In this document: piece after piece, positions 7,671-14,373 of the stretch
How the letters are laid out: each line of letters opens with the position of its first letter
Numbering within the stretch: the stretch's first letter is position 1
Source of the DNA: Bacillota bacterium
GTDB lineage: Bacteria; Bacillota; Limnochordia; Darwinibacteriales; Darwinibacteriaceae
NCBI GenBank assembly: GCA_012799115.1
Contig: JAAZLY010000204.1
Location: forward strand, 1 to 14,977
Direction of reading: 5' to 3'
DNA length: 14,977 nucleotides
Made by a program: the position numbers and the translations under genes
The notes under the pieces: model-generated
The model's input: only the letters and a program-made list of their open reading frames with translations
The model's database searches: none
Told to the model about the DNA's origin: nothing

Positions 7671-7874
7671 CTAACGTTGCCAATGGGGTAGGGTGGTCAA
7701 TCCAAGCTCCTTTCCCACTTCGAAGAGATATCTGTCGTGTTGAATCCTGTTTCGGTTCATCTGCCAACCATCTAAATGCCTGTAGTGCGACTGGGCATAC
7801 CAAAGATCGCCTGGTCGCAAAAATTGCTCCTGCAGGTCGAACCTACGGCGTTCTAGGTCATAGTCTGTCCTCAT
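7671..7874 (-). CDS. Unrecognised 67-residue protein, co-transcribed with spoIID
   Basis: I do not recognise this product. It is small, hydrophilic and very rich in Arg, His, Tyr and Trp (for example DLWYAQSHYRHLDGWQMNRN), with no signal peptide, no membrane segment and no cysteine. The N-terminus MRTDYDLERRRFDLQEQFL could form an amphipathic helix, and the C-terminus is HWQR. ATG 7874 has a strong GGAGG six bases upstream. The frame is open to TTG 7898, which overlaps the spoIID stop, but that stretch encodes the ribosome binding site. It starts 20 bp after spoIID and ends four bases before a strong terminator, so it is the last gene of a two-gene transcript. Good translation signals and tight placement support a real gene. 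A role in sporulation would be inferred only from its neighbour. Confidence 0.72.
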   Translation of the reverse strand: MRTDYDLERRRFDLQEQFLRPGDLWYAQSHYRHLDGWQMNRNRIQHDRYLFEVGKELGLTTLPHWQR

Positions 7875-7894
7875 CGTCCTCCTCCACTCCCCGG

Positions 7895-8857
7895 TCAATA
7901 AGCTTGACTTAGCTCAATTCCCTGGTAATAGTATTGGAGAATTTCAGAGTAACCATACCCCGCTCCGGCCATCGCTTGTGCCCCATATTGGCTCATCCCC
8001 ACGCCATGACCATAGCCCCAGACTGAAAAAACCATCTCGTTACCAAGGATTTCCGCTGTAAACCAGGTTGACCGTAGGGACAATCTCTGTCTGATTTCTC
8101 GCCCGCTGAACCACTTCTCGCCTACTTCAACGGTCTTGACCCTACCCGAAGGATAACGTTCGACGACTTTGAAGTTCTTAACACTGGAAACATCGAGCAC
8201 CTTCGCCAAGTTGCTGAGCTGAATGGTAGCGGTCGAGTAATGGTTAGGTGCTTTGAGACTATAGGGATCATCCACAGAACGTAGATATGGGAGAGACTCA
8301 CTCCAGTAATGCTCGGAGTTTTCAGTTCGCCCACCGCTACTAGAGTGGTAGACGGCCAAGATTGGCTCATCATCATAGAGGGCGACGATTCCTTCTGTCT
8401 GCTTCACCGCTCGTTTAATCTTGCGTTGTAGGGCTACACCAGCCGCCCCGGCATTGCGCTTCAAGAAAGTATCCCACGAGATCCAAGCCTGGCCAGATTG
8501 GAAGTCAGAGGAAAGATGTGCTTCAGGGTGCTCCGCAATGCGTTCATCACGCAATATGCGCCTCAAAGCATATGTCCTAGCTGCCACGGCTTGAGCCTTT
8601 AGAGCTTCAAGTTCAAAGCTAGCAGGCATCTCCGCAGCCACCACACCCTGTACATATTCTTCTAGAGTCATTGAAAGAAGCTTACTATGCTCCGCGTCCC
8701 ATAGCCCCACAAGGGGGATTTCCTTAGGAGAAAAAAAAGAGACCGTGCAACTGCGAACTAACAATGCCGGTAACCCAACCAATATCACGAACAGAATGAC
8801 TAGGGGAAGACAAGAGCGACCCCTAGAACGTTTGCGCCTGCGCCGTTTTGTCCTCAA
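7895..8857 (-). CDS. spoIID: Stage II sporulation protein D (lytic transglycosylase)
   Basis: SpoIID is a membrane-anchored peptidoglycan lytic transglycosylase that works with SpoIIP and SpoIIM to remodel the septal wall and drive engulfment of the forespore. The 320-residue product has a very basic cytoplasmic N-terminus (MRTKRRRRKRSRGR), one membrane segment (about 17-35) and the extracytoplasmic SpoIID domain. The catalytic glutamate is expected at Glu76 in VVAAEMP, followed by the conserved LKAQAVAARTYALRR. Further family elements are YHSSSGGRTENSEHYW and the C-terminal GYGHGVGMSQYGAQAM. The start is TTG 8857, with GGAGGG eight bases upstream; that site lies in the 3' arm of the preceding ferredoxin terminator, and the start codon begins in its T-run. 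In B. subtilis spoIID lies elsewhere and is SigE-dependent, so its place beside the SPOR gene and maf is a lineage-specific arrangement. Confidence 0.95.
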   Translation of the reverse strand: MRTKRRRRKRSRGRSCLPLVILFVILVGLPALLVRSCTVSFFSPKEIPLVGLWDAEHSKLLSMTLEEYVQGVVAAEMPASFELEALKAQAVAARTYALRRILRDERIAEHPEAHLSSDFQSGQAWISWDTFLKRNAGAAGVALQRKIKRAVKQTEGIVALYDDEPILAVYHSSSGGRTENSEHYWSESLPYLRSVDDPYSLKAPNHYSTATIQLSNLAKVLDVSSVKNFKVVERYPSGRVKTVEVGEKWFSGREIRQRLSLRSTWFTAEILGNEMVFSVWGYGHGVGMSQYGAQAMAGAGYGYSEILQYYYQGIELSQAY

Positions 8858-8902
8858 AAAAACTCCCTCCCACCCAATTCATTACTATGAACGGGCGGAG
8901 GG
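8856..8902 (-). terminator. Intrinsic terminator after the ferredoxin gene, overlapping the spoIID RBS and start
   Basis: On the minus strand CCCTCCGCCC (8902-8893) pairs with GGGTGGGAGGG (8875-8865), with one G.T pair and one bulged G. The loop can extend the hairpin by TTCAT (8891-8887) with ATGAA (8882-8878). AG and seven T follow (8862-8856). It ends the ferredoxin transcript. Its 3' arm contains GGAGGG, the spoIID ribosome binding site, and the T-run includes the first two bases of the spoIID start codon. Confidence 0.75.
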
Positions 8903-8910
8903 GGTTATGC
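8882..8910 (-). promoter_or_regulatory. Candidate SigE-like promoter for spoIID
   Basis: The minus strand has GCATAAC (8910-8904) and, after 14 bases, CATAGTAA (8889-8882). The SigE consensus as I know it is KMATATT for -35 and CATACAMT for -10, so these match about five of seven and five of eight. A start near 8875 would exclude the 5' arm of the terminator and keep the ribosome binding site. Family knowledge supports SigE control of spoIID; the match alone is weak. Confidence 0.33.
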
Positions 8911-8913
8911 TAG

Positions 8914-9084
8914 TTACATTTCGCTAATTGCACCTTCTGGACAAACATCTGCACAAGCTCCACAATCAATGCATGCGTCAGCATCAATCGTATAATGTTC
9001 AGTTCCTTCACTAATCGCTTCAACAGCACACTCTGACGAGCACAGACCACAACTTATGCAAGAAGTACCAATTTTAAATGCCAT
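8914..9084 (-). CDS. Small 2[4Fe-4S] ferredoxin
   Basis: This soluble electron carrier holds two [4Fe-4S] clusters and would serve low-potential redox enzymes of an anaerobe. The 56-residue product, typical of clostridial ferredoxins, has two CxxCxxCxxxC motifs: Cys9, 12, 15, 19 (CISCGLCSSEC) and Cys38, 41, 44, 48 (CIDCGACADVC). The second is followed by the usual Pro49, but the first is followed by Ala20 instead of Pro. ATG 9084 is preceded by AAGGGGG. The gene is a one-gene unit with its own SigA-type promoter (9148-9120) and terminator (8902-8856), inserted between the SPOR gene and spoIID. Nothing in the neighbourhood indicates its redox partner. Confidence 0.95.
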   Translation of the reverse strand: MAFKIGTSCISCGLCSSECAVEAISEGTEHYTIDADACIDCGACADVCPEGAISEM

Positions 9085-9119
9085 TCATCTTCGCCCCCTT
9101 TTTCACAAAGTCCTCATTT

Positions 9120-9148
9120 AGAATAGCAAAGTGTCCATCGACTGTCAA
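9120..9148 (-). promoter_or_regulatory. SigA-type promoter for the ferredoxin gene
   Basis: On the minus strand a perfect -35 TTGACA (9148-9143) and a -10 TATTCT (9125-9120, four of six) are separated by the ideal 17 bases. Transcription would start near 9113, about 30 bases before the ferredoxin ATG. The -35 begins three bases after the SPOR gene stop codon. No terminator is visible between that stop and the ferredoxin gene, so read-through from the valS operon may also reach it. Confidence 0.7.
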
Positions 9149-9151
9149 CAA

Positions 9152-9652
9152 TCAACGGACGATGATTGCTTCAAATCCTTTCTGGACCAACTCATCAACG
9201 AGCCTCGAAGCATTTTCCTGGGAGCTAAAAGCACCAGTCTGTACCCTATAGGGGGGCCCAGACAGAATGATCCCCTCATAGCCTGCGTCTTTGAGCATTG
9301 TCACCATCCGCTCCGCATTAGCCCGTTCGGAAAAAACGCCAACCTGAACGCGGTAGAGCGCCGCGCTTTGTTGCGGAGTCGTCGCCTGCGGAGGAGGAGC
9401 CGAAACCTCTTCAGTGACCCGAGGCTGTGGCGAAGCCGCCGGCGGCGGGGTCGTCTCTCTTGGAGCGACAGGAGCAGTAACACTGACCCCCTGTCTTGCT
9501 AGTTGCGTGTTTGTCTGATGTTGCTGTTGCAGGGCTCCAATCGCATAAGTGCCAATTAAGTAGCCAAAGAATACAAAGACAACACTAACAGTAATTAGGG
9601 TTATTAAGAGGTTTGTGCTTTGTTTTGAACTCTTTTTCTTCTTTGCGCTCAT
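9152..9652 (-). CDS. SPOR-domain membrane protein, SpoIIB-like by position
   Basis: SPOR domains bind denuded glycan strands at septa, so this is probably a septum-localised cell envelope protein. The 166-residue product has a Lys-rich cytoplasmic start (MSAKKKKSSK), one membrane segment (about 14-38), a Pro/Ala/Thr-rich linker (about 60-96), and a SPOR domain of two half-repeats (about 99-131 and 134-165), seen as YRVQVGVFSERANAERM and YRVQTGAFSSQENASRL. In B. subtilis the gene right after folC is spoIIB, a larger membrane protein with a SPOR domain that helps septal wall dissolution in engulfment. The shared position and layout suggest a short counterpart, but orthology is inference. ATG 9652 has GAGGGG six bases upstream; ATG 9670 has no clear site. 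It lies 22 bp after folC in the valS operon. Confidence 0.88.
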   Translation of the reverse strand: MSAKKKKSSKQSTNLLITLITVSVVFVFFGYLIGTYAIGALQQQHQTNTQLARQGVSVTAPVAPRETTPPPAASPQPRVTEEVSAPPPQATTPQQSAALYRVQVGVFSERANAERMVTMLKDAGYEGIILSGPPYRVQTGAFSSQENASRLVDELVQKGFEAIIVR

Positions 9653-9674
9653 AGCCATCCCCCTCACCATATAA

Positions 9675-10940
9675 TTACAGATTCGGACGGAAAATCCTCT
9701 TAACTGAGCCGATCAAGTAGAGTGAGCCGCAGATGCAAAGGGGCGCGGTCTGTACAGCATCCTCGAGCGCCTCCGATAACGAATCGTATCCGACGGCTTC
9801 GACTCCTTGACTCCGGACATAATCCACCATGACCGCTGGCTGCATAGCAGGTAGGCGCCCACTATCTGCCTGCGAAAACACAAAACGTTTGGCCAACGGC
9901 AGGAGCGGATCCAAGAGATCTAGGTTCTTATTGTTCAACATCCCGAAGAGAAGCGTAAACTGCTCCCCGACCTCATGTTGCAGCTGACCAAGACTCTCAG
10001 CCAAAGCGGCCATACCCTCTTCGTTGTGAGCGCCATCGAGCAAGATGAAGGGGTCCCTTGATACTACCTCAAGGCGGCCGGGCCATACCACGTTTTCGAA
10101 CCCCTCTAGAATGGAGGCGAGGGGAATCGTAAATCCTAGCCCACGTAATTCCAACAAGGCCATAAGGGCGGTAGCAGCATTTTGTAATTGATGGGTACCC
10201 AGCAAACCCGTACGGACCGAACCGATTCCAGGGAAGGTTAGGTTTCCCCCAGCAAGACTCCAGCCATGGCCAACCCAGGGCACATCCTTAGTGCTTCTCC
10301 ATTGTGCAGACTTCTCCTCGGCAATGTGCTTGAGAGTAGCCTCAGCAATAGGCGCCTGAACGCCGCTAATGATCGGAACACCTTCCTTGATAATGCCGCC
10401 TTTCTCCACAGCGATCTCTTGCAGAGTCGAGCCTAGACGATCCTGGTGATCAAGACCTATGGTCGTAATTACGGTCAAGATCGGCTTGACAATATTCGTG
10501 CTGTCTAACCGCCCACCCAATCCTGTTTCAATGACCGCAAGATCAACTTGCACTTTTTGAAAGTAGAGAAAGGCTACAGCGGTAGCCAACTCAAATTCTG
10601 TCACCGGACCGAATTGGGGATACATAGACTCCACTTCTTTACAGGCAACTTCTGCCCTACCTACAACCTCTTCCAGCGTTTCATCGTCGATTGGTACTCC
10701 ATTCACTTGAAAGCGTTCACTATAGTTGACCAGGTGGGGAGAGGTAAAGGTCCCCACCTTAAATCCGCTTCGCCGCAGTACCCCTGACAGGAGAGCAGAA
10801 ACTGATCCCTTGCCACTTGTGCCAGCTATATGAATGCATCGGAAGTCCTCTTGTGGATTTCCCAAGGCATCGCAGACGTGCCCAATTCTCTCAAGGCCTA
10901 AGTGACTGCCAAAACGTTCTCTCTGAACCATCGTTTTCAT
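9675..10940 (-). CDS. folC: Folylpolyglutamate synthase / dihydrofolate synthase
   Basis: FolC adds glutamate to folates, and in many bacteria also joins glutamate to dihydropteroate, in the cytoplasm. It is a Mur-ligase-like ATP enzyme. The 421-residue product has the P-loop GTSGKGSV (40-47), the folate-site loop FTSPHLVNYSERF, the ATP/magnesium region IETGLGGRLDSTN, and the C-terminal Mur-ligase element LDGAHNEEGM, all as expected. The N-terminus (MKTMVQRERFGSHLGLERI) is slightly shorter than many family members, but a stop codon (the valS stop) lies directly upstream in frame, so it cannot extend. ATG 10940 starts immediately after the valS TAG with no gap, indicating translational coupling. 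The valS-folC pair is conserved across Bacillota. Confidence 0.95.
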   Translation of the reverse strand: MKTMVQRERFGSHLGLERIGHVCDALGNPQEDFRCIHIAGTSGKGSVSALLSGVLRRSGFKVGTFTSPHLVNYSERFQVNGVPIDDETLEEVVGRAEVACKEVESMYPQFGPVTEFELATAVAFLYFQKVQVDLAVIETGLGGRLDSTNIVKPILTVITTIGLDHQDRLGSTLQEIAVEKGGIIKEGVPIISGVQAPIAEATLKHIAEEKSAQWRSTKDVPWVGHGWSLAGGNLTFPGIGSVRTGLLGTHQLQNAATALMALLELRGLGFTIPLASILEGFENVVWPGRLEVVSRDPFILLDGAHNEEGMAALAESLGQLQHEVGEQFTLLFGMLNNKNLDLLDPLLPLAKRFVFSQADSGRLPAMQPAVMVDYVRSQGVEAVGYDSLSEALEDAVQTAPLCICGSLYLIGSVKRIFRPNL

Positions 10941-13577
10941 CTAGTCCTGCATCTCCTGGAGTAAGCTCTGCAACCGTTCGACTGTTGCCCGGTACGATTC
11001 CACCTTTTCCCGCTCTTTCTCAACCACCTGCGGAGGTGCTTTCATCATAAATCCTTCGTTCTGTAATTTACTTTGTGCCCGTTCAAGCTCTCGCTCTGTC
11101 TGTTCTAACTCCTTTTTTATCCTGGCAATCTCTGCTTCCGTGTCGACTAGATCGGCAAGGGGCAAGAAGATATTAACCCCTTCAACCACAGCACTGAGAG
11201 CCTTGACAGGTTTTTCACCGACATCCTGTAGGATTAAGGTTTCTAAACCTGCTAGGTTCAAGATGTCGTCCATGGATTCAGCTAGGATGGCTTGCACGTC
11301 GTCGTCCGCCTGGCAAATCGCAGTGATCTTGCGACCTGGGGGAACATTCTTCTCACTACGCATTGTTCGAATCTCCGTGATAATGGCCATGATCGTCCGC
11401 ATCGTCTTCTCGCGACTAGGTGATGTAAGACCTTCTGGTTCGGGCCAGGCCGTTAGCATAATGGTCTCTCCATCATGGGGGAGATTCTGCCAAATCTCTT
11501 CTGTGATAAAAGGCATGTAGGGGTGGAGCAGTTCAAGTGTACCCTTCAGCACGTACCAGAGGACATACTGGGCTACGTAGCGGGATTCTTCACCCTTCTT
11601 CCCATAGAGTCTAGGTTTGATTAGTTCGATATACCAGTCGCAGAGTTCGTTCCAGATAAACTCATATAAGACTCGGGCACCTTCTCCAACGTCATAGCGC
11701 TCCAAGAAGCGTGTTACTTCCTTGGCAGTTGACTCATAGCGACTTAAGATCCAGTGATCCATCGTCGTCAAGTCGAGGGAACCCATATTCTGTTTACGAT
11801 AGTTGAAGTCTTCCAAGTTCATCAAGGCAAACCTCGATGCATTCCAGATCTTGTTGGCAAAATTACGATACGCCTCTACTTTCTCTGGAACATACCGCAT
11901 ATCATTACCAGGCGCGACTCCAATTACCAGGTTAAAGCGGAGGGCATCGGCGCCGTATTCCTCAATGGCGTCAAGAGGATCTACCCCGTTGTTTAGGGAT
12001 TTGCTCATTTTTCTCCCTTGAGCGTCCCTTACTAGACCATGGATCATAACTTCGTTAAAAGGACGATCGCCCATAAATTCGTAGCCCATCACAATCATTC
12101 GTGCAACCCAGAAGAAGATAATGTCAAAACCGGTGATTAGCACGGCTGTAGGATAGAAATGGGCCAGTTCTTCCGTTTGATCAGGCCACCCTAGTGTAGA
12201 AAAGGGCCACAGAGCAGACGAAAACCAAGTGTCCAGTACATCAGGATCTTGTTCTATACGCGTGGAGTCGCAGCTAGGGCATGTAGCTGGATTATCCTCA
12301 ACCGTAGCGAAGGTCTCGCCGCAGTCTTTGCAGTACCATACAGGAATCCGGTGACCCCACCAGAGTTGCCGGGAGATGCACCAATCCCTCAAGTTTTCCA
12401 TCCAGCGCAGATAATTCTTGCTAAAGCGCTCAGGTATAAACCGGATCTCACCGTTCTCTACGGCAGCAATGGCCGCTTTTGCCAGAGGCTCCATTTTCAC
12501 AAACCACTGCTTGGAAACAACCGGCTCTACGACAGTGCTACAGCGATAGCATTGGCCTACAGCATGCTCATGGTCTTCAACCTTAACCAAAAGACCTAGT
12601 TCTTCGAGGTCTCGAACGATCTGCTGACGAGCTTCATAGCGATCAAGGCCGGCGTAACGCCCTGCTTCCGCAGTCATCTGTGCATCTAAACCTATGACCT
12701 GAACTTCGGGCAAGTTGTGGCGCAATCCGATCTCAAAGTCGTTAGGATCGTGAGCTGGAGTTATCTTAACCATTCCGGTACCGAACTCTAGATCCACATA
12801 ATCGTCTGCGATGATGGGAACCTGGCGTTCAACGAGGGGCACTGTTACCAATCGGCCAATCAGATGTTCATAGCGCTCATCTCTGGGGTTCACGGCTATC
12901 GCTGTATCGCCTAGCATGGTCTCCGGTCTGGTTGTAGCGATTTCAATAAAGCCACTTCCATCACTGAAGGGATACCTCACATGGTAGAGCTTCCCGGTGG
13001 CATCCTCGTGTTCTACTTCAATGTCAGAGAGAGTTGTGGAACAAGCGGGACACCAGTTTACACTATAGTTCCCCTGATAAATCAACCCTTTTTCAAAGAG
13101 ACGAACAAAGACCTCGCGCACAGCACGAGAACAGCCCTCGTCCATGGTGAAGCGTTCTCTCTCCCAATCCAGAGAGGCGCCTAACTTCTTGAGCTGATTG
13201 AGAATCTGGTTGCCGTAGTCTTCCTTCCAAGCCCAGGTACGTTTAAGAAACTCATCGCGCCCTAAATCGTCTTTGGTTTTTCCCTCGGTAGCGCGAATGT
13301 GCCCCTCTACTCTTGCTTGGGTCGCAATACCAGCATGGTCTGTGCCTGGGATCCACACCGTATTGTGTCCCTGCATACGCTTCCAGCGCACGAAAATGTC
13401 CTGATAGGTATTATCGAGGGCATGACCCATATGCAGTTGCCCTGTAACGTTAGGTGGTGGGATTACCACACAGAATGGCTCCCTCGTTGCATCGACTTCC
13501 TGGTGAAAATAACCATTTTTCTCCCAGTAGTCATACCACTTCTTCTCTACCTGTCTTGGATCGTAGATCTTCTCCAT
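10941..13577 (-). CDS. valS: Valine--tRNA ligase
   Basis: This cytoplasmic class I synthetase charges tRNA-Val and edits misactivated threonine. From ATG 13577 it has 878 residues, the normal length. Seen in order: catalytic HMGH (49-52, in PPPNVTGQLHMGHAL), editing-domain core TTRPETMLGD (215-224), zinc-type cysteine pairs (CPAC at 176-179, CYRC at 343-346, CKDC at 416-419, CPSC at 433-436), KMSKS (523-527), the anticodon-binding helical domain, and a C-terminal coiled coil (about 820-875) typical of ValRS. The longest frame begins at GTG 13586, but that codon overlaps the AGGGAG ribosome binding site eight bases before ATG 13577. Expression is controlled by the T-box leader upstream. It heads a valS-folC-SPOR operon. 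Confidence 0.98.
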   Translation of the reverse strand: MEKIYDPRQVEKKWYDYWEKNGYFHQEVDATREPFCVVIPPPNVTGQLHMGHALDNTYQDIFVRWKRMQGHNTVWIPGTDHAGIATQARVEGHIRATEGKTKDDLGRDEFLKRTWAWKEDYGNQILNQLKKLGASLDWERERFTMDEGCSRAVREVFVRLFEKGLIYQGNYSVNWCPACSTTLSDIEVEHEDATGKLYHVRYPFSDGSGFIEIATTRPETMLGDTAIAVNPRDERYEHLIGRLVTVPLVERQVPIIADDYVDLEFGTGMVKITPAHDPNDFEIGLRHNLPEVQVIGLDAQMTAEAGRYAGLDRYEARQQIVRDLEELGLLVKVEDHEHAVGQCYRCSTVVEPVVSKQWFVKMEPLAKAAIAAVENGEIRFIPERFSKNYLRWMENLRDWCISRQLWWGHRIPVWYCKDCGETFATVEDNPATCPSCDSTRIEQDPDVLDTWFSSALWPFSTLGWPDQTEELAHFYPTAVLITGFDIIFFWVARMIVMGYEFMGDRPFNEVMIHGLVRDAQGRKMSKSLNNGVDPLDAIEEYGADALRFNLVIGVAPGNDMRYVPEKVEAYRNFANKIWNASRFALMNLEDFNYRKQNMGSLDLTTMDHWILSRYESTAKEVTRFLERYDVGEGARVLYEFIWNELCDWYIELIKPRLYGKKGEESRYVAQYVLWYVLKGTLELLHPYMPFITEEIWQNLPHDGETIMLTAWPEPEGLTSPSREKTMRTIMAIITEIRTMRSEKNVPPGRKITAICQADDDVQAILAESMDDILNLAGLETLILQDVGEKPVKALSAVVEGVNIFLPLADLVDTEAEIARIKKELEQTERELERAQSKLQNEGFMMKAPPQVVEKEREKVESYRATVERLQSLLQEMQD

Positions 13578-13600
13578 GATCGTCACTCCCTCGTTGAAAT

Positions 13601-13635
13601 AAAAAAAGCCTTTCGCCTTGTAAGGACGAAAAGCT
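13601..13635 (-). terminator. T-box-controlled terminator before valS
   Basis: Minus-strand AGCTTTTCGTCCT (13635-13623) pairs with AGGCGAAAGGCT (13618-13607), with one G.T pair and one bulged T, loop TACA. A run of seven T occupies 13607-13601, its first T also closing the stem. It is mutually exclusive with the T-box antiterminator, which uses the same CCTT. Uncharged tRNA-Val should favour the antiterminator and so valS expression. Confidence 0.88.
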
Positions 13636-13860
13636 AAGCTCGCGGTACCACCTTAATTCTCCCTGCCTAAGCAGGAAGCTCTCAGAAGCTATAACGTAAC
13701 TACCGTCTTGAGCTCGTGCAATGTACCACAACTCACTGTACATTACAGTTTACTCAAGAAGCTCCGGGGCGACTTCGATGGCCACCTACTTAGAAAGCTC
13801 GCAGCTCAAGGCTTTCCTCTCTGAAAGCGTTAGTCCATCTACTACTCCCCATCAACGCTC
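13601..13860 (-). ncRNA. T-box riboswitch leader (valine tRNA specific) upstream of valS
   Basis: The leader RNA senses uncharged tRNA-Val and controls read-through into valS. Stem I begins around GATGGGGAGTAGTA (13852-13839), a typical T-box start. A likely specifier in its 3' strand is GTC (13773-13771, in CGAAGTCGCCCC), a valine codon that matches the gene. A Stem III hairpin, CCTGC/GCAGG, lies at 13675-13662. The T-box itself, AAGGTGGTACCGCG, is at 13654-13641. Its TGGT can pair with an ACCA tRNA end, implying discriminator A, as usual for tRNA-Val. AAGG of the T-box can pair with CCTT (13625-13622), which otherwise forms part of the terminator. The 5' boundary is approximate. Confidence 0.93.
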
Positions 13861-13877
13861 TTATGCTAATTACACCC

Positions 13878-13907
13878 ATAATACAATGTTTAAGCTCCCT
13901 CTGTCAA
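13878..13907 (-). promoter_or_regulatory. SigA-type promoter of the T-box-valS-folC-SPOR operon
   Basis: On the minus strand there is a perfect -35 TTGACA (13907-13902), an 18-base spacer and -10 TATTAT (13883-13878, five of six). Transcription would start near 13871, just before T-box Stem I. The -35 overlaps the stop codon of the fur-family gene (TGA 13906-13904). No intrinsic terminator is visible between that gene and the promoter. Confidence 0.82.
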
Positions 13908-14359
13908 GCATCTTCGCCTTCGGAAGATCGCAAGCAACTCTCACAGAGCCCGAAGAACCGCAGACAATGATCGGTTACCTTAAAACCAGTCTCCTCCGCA
14001 ATCCGCCGTTCAATACTCTCCAACAGATCGCTATGGAACTCGCCGATAGCACCACATCCGGTGCAGATCAAATGATGATGATAGTGCTCCTCTTCGGCAC
14101 CAAGGCGTATCTCATAACGATTCTGACCATCTCCGTAGTCAAGACGATGAATGATGCCAAGCTTCTCCAGAAGTTCTAGGTTCCGATACACTGTCGCTAA
14201 ACCGATCTCTCCGTGAAGCTTCTTGGTGTGCATGTGAACGTCTTCAGCCGACAAATGATCATCTGCATTGGCAATGAGCACATCCACTACCGCTTCCCTT
14301 TGCGGTGTGAGCCGGTGAGACTCCTGTTCGAGCCGGGTACGTACCCAGTCTTTCAACAT
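13904..14359 (-). CDS. Fur-family metal-dependent transcriptional repressor
   Basis: Fur-family dimers bind DNA when loaded with a metal ion and repress metal-uptake or stress genes. The 151-residue product has an N-terminal winged helix (about 1-85, recognition region GEIGLATVYRNLELL) and a C-terminal metal-binding and dimer domain with the His-rich EHYHHHLIC (91-99). Two structural zinc pairs are present, CTGC (99-102) and CESC (139-142). The positions matching the two iron-binding Asp of B. subtilis PerR appear to be Glu (Glu83 in RYEI, Glu107 in GEF), which argues against a peroxide sensor and for a Fur- or Zur-like one; this alignment was made by eye. ATG 14359 follows AAAGGGGG. The longer frame to 14458 overlaps the upstream gene and is rejected. 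It follows the Lgt-like gene by 14 bp. Confidence 0.93.
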   Translation of the reverse strand: MLKDWVRTRLEQESHRLTPQREAVVDVLIANADDHLSAEDVHMHTKKLHGEIGLATVYRNLELLEKLGIIHRLDYGDGQNRYEIRLGAEEEHYHHHLICTGCGAIGEFHSDLLESIERRIAEETGFKVTDHCLRFFGLCESCLRSSEGEDA

Positions 14360-14373
14360 GCCGCCACCCCCTT

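Noticed and set aside
9131..9502. Arg/Ser-rich plus-strand frame opposite the SPOR gene
   Set aside because: It is antisense to the Pro/Ala-rich linker of the SPOR protein, which produces Arg-rich frames by base composition alone.
13721..14179. Plus-strand open frame of 152 codons across the T-box leader and fur end
   Set aside because: It spans the T-box leader and the antisense of fur, with no family resemblance and no convincing ribosome binding site.
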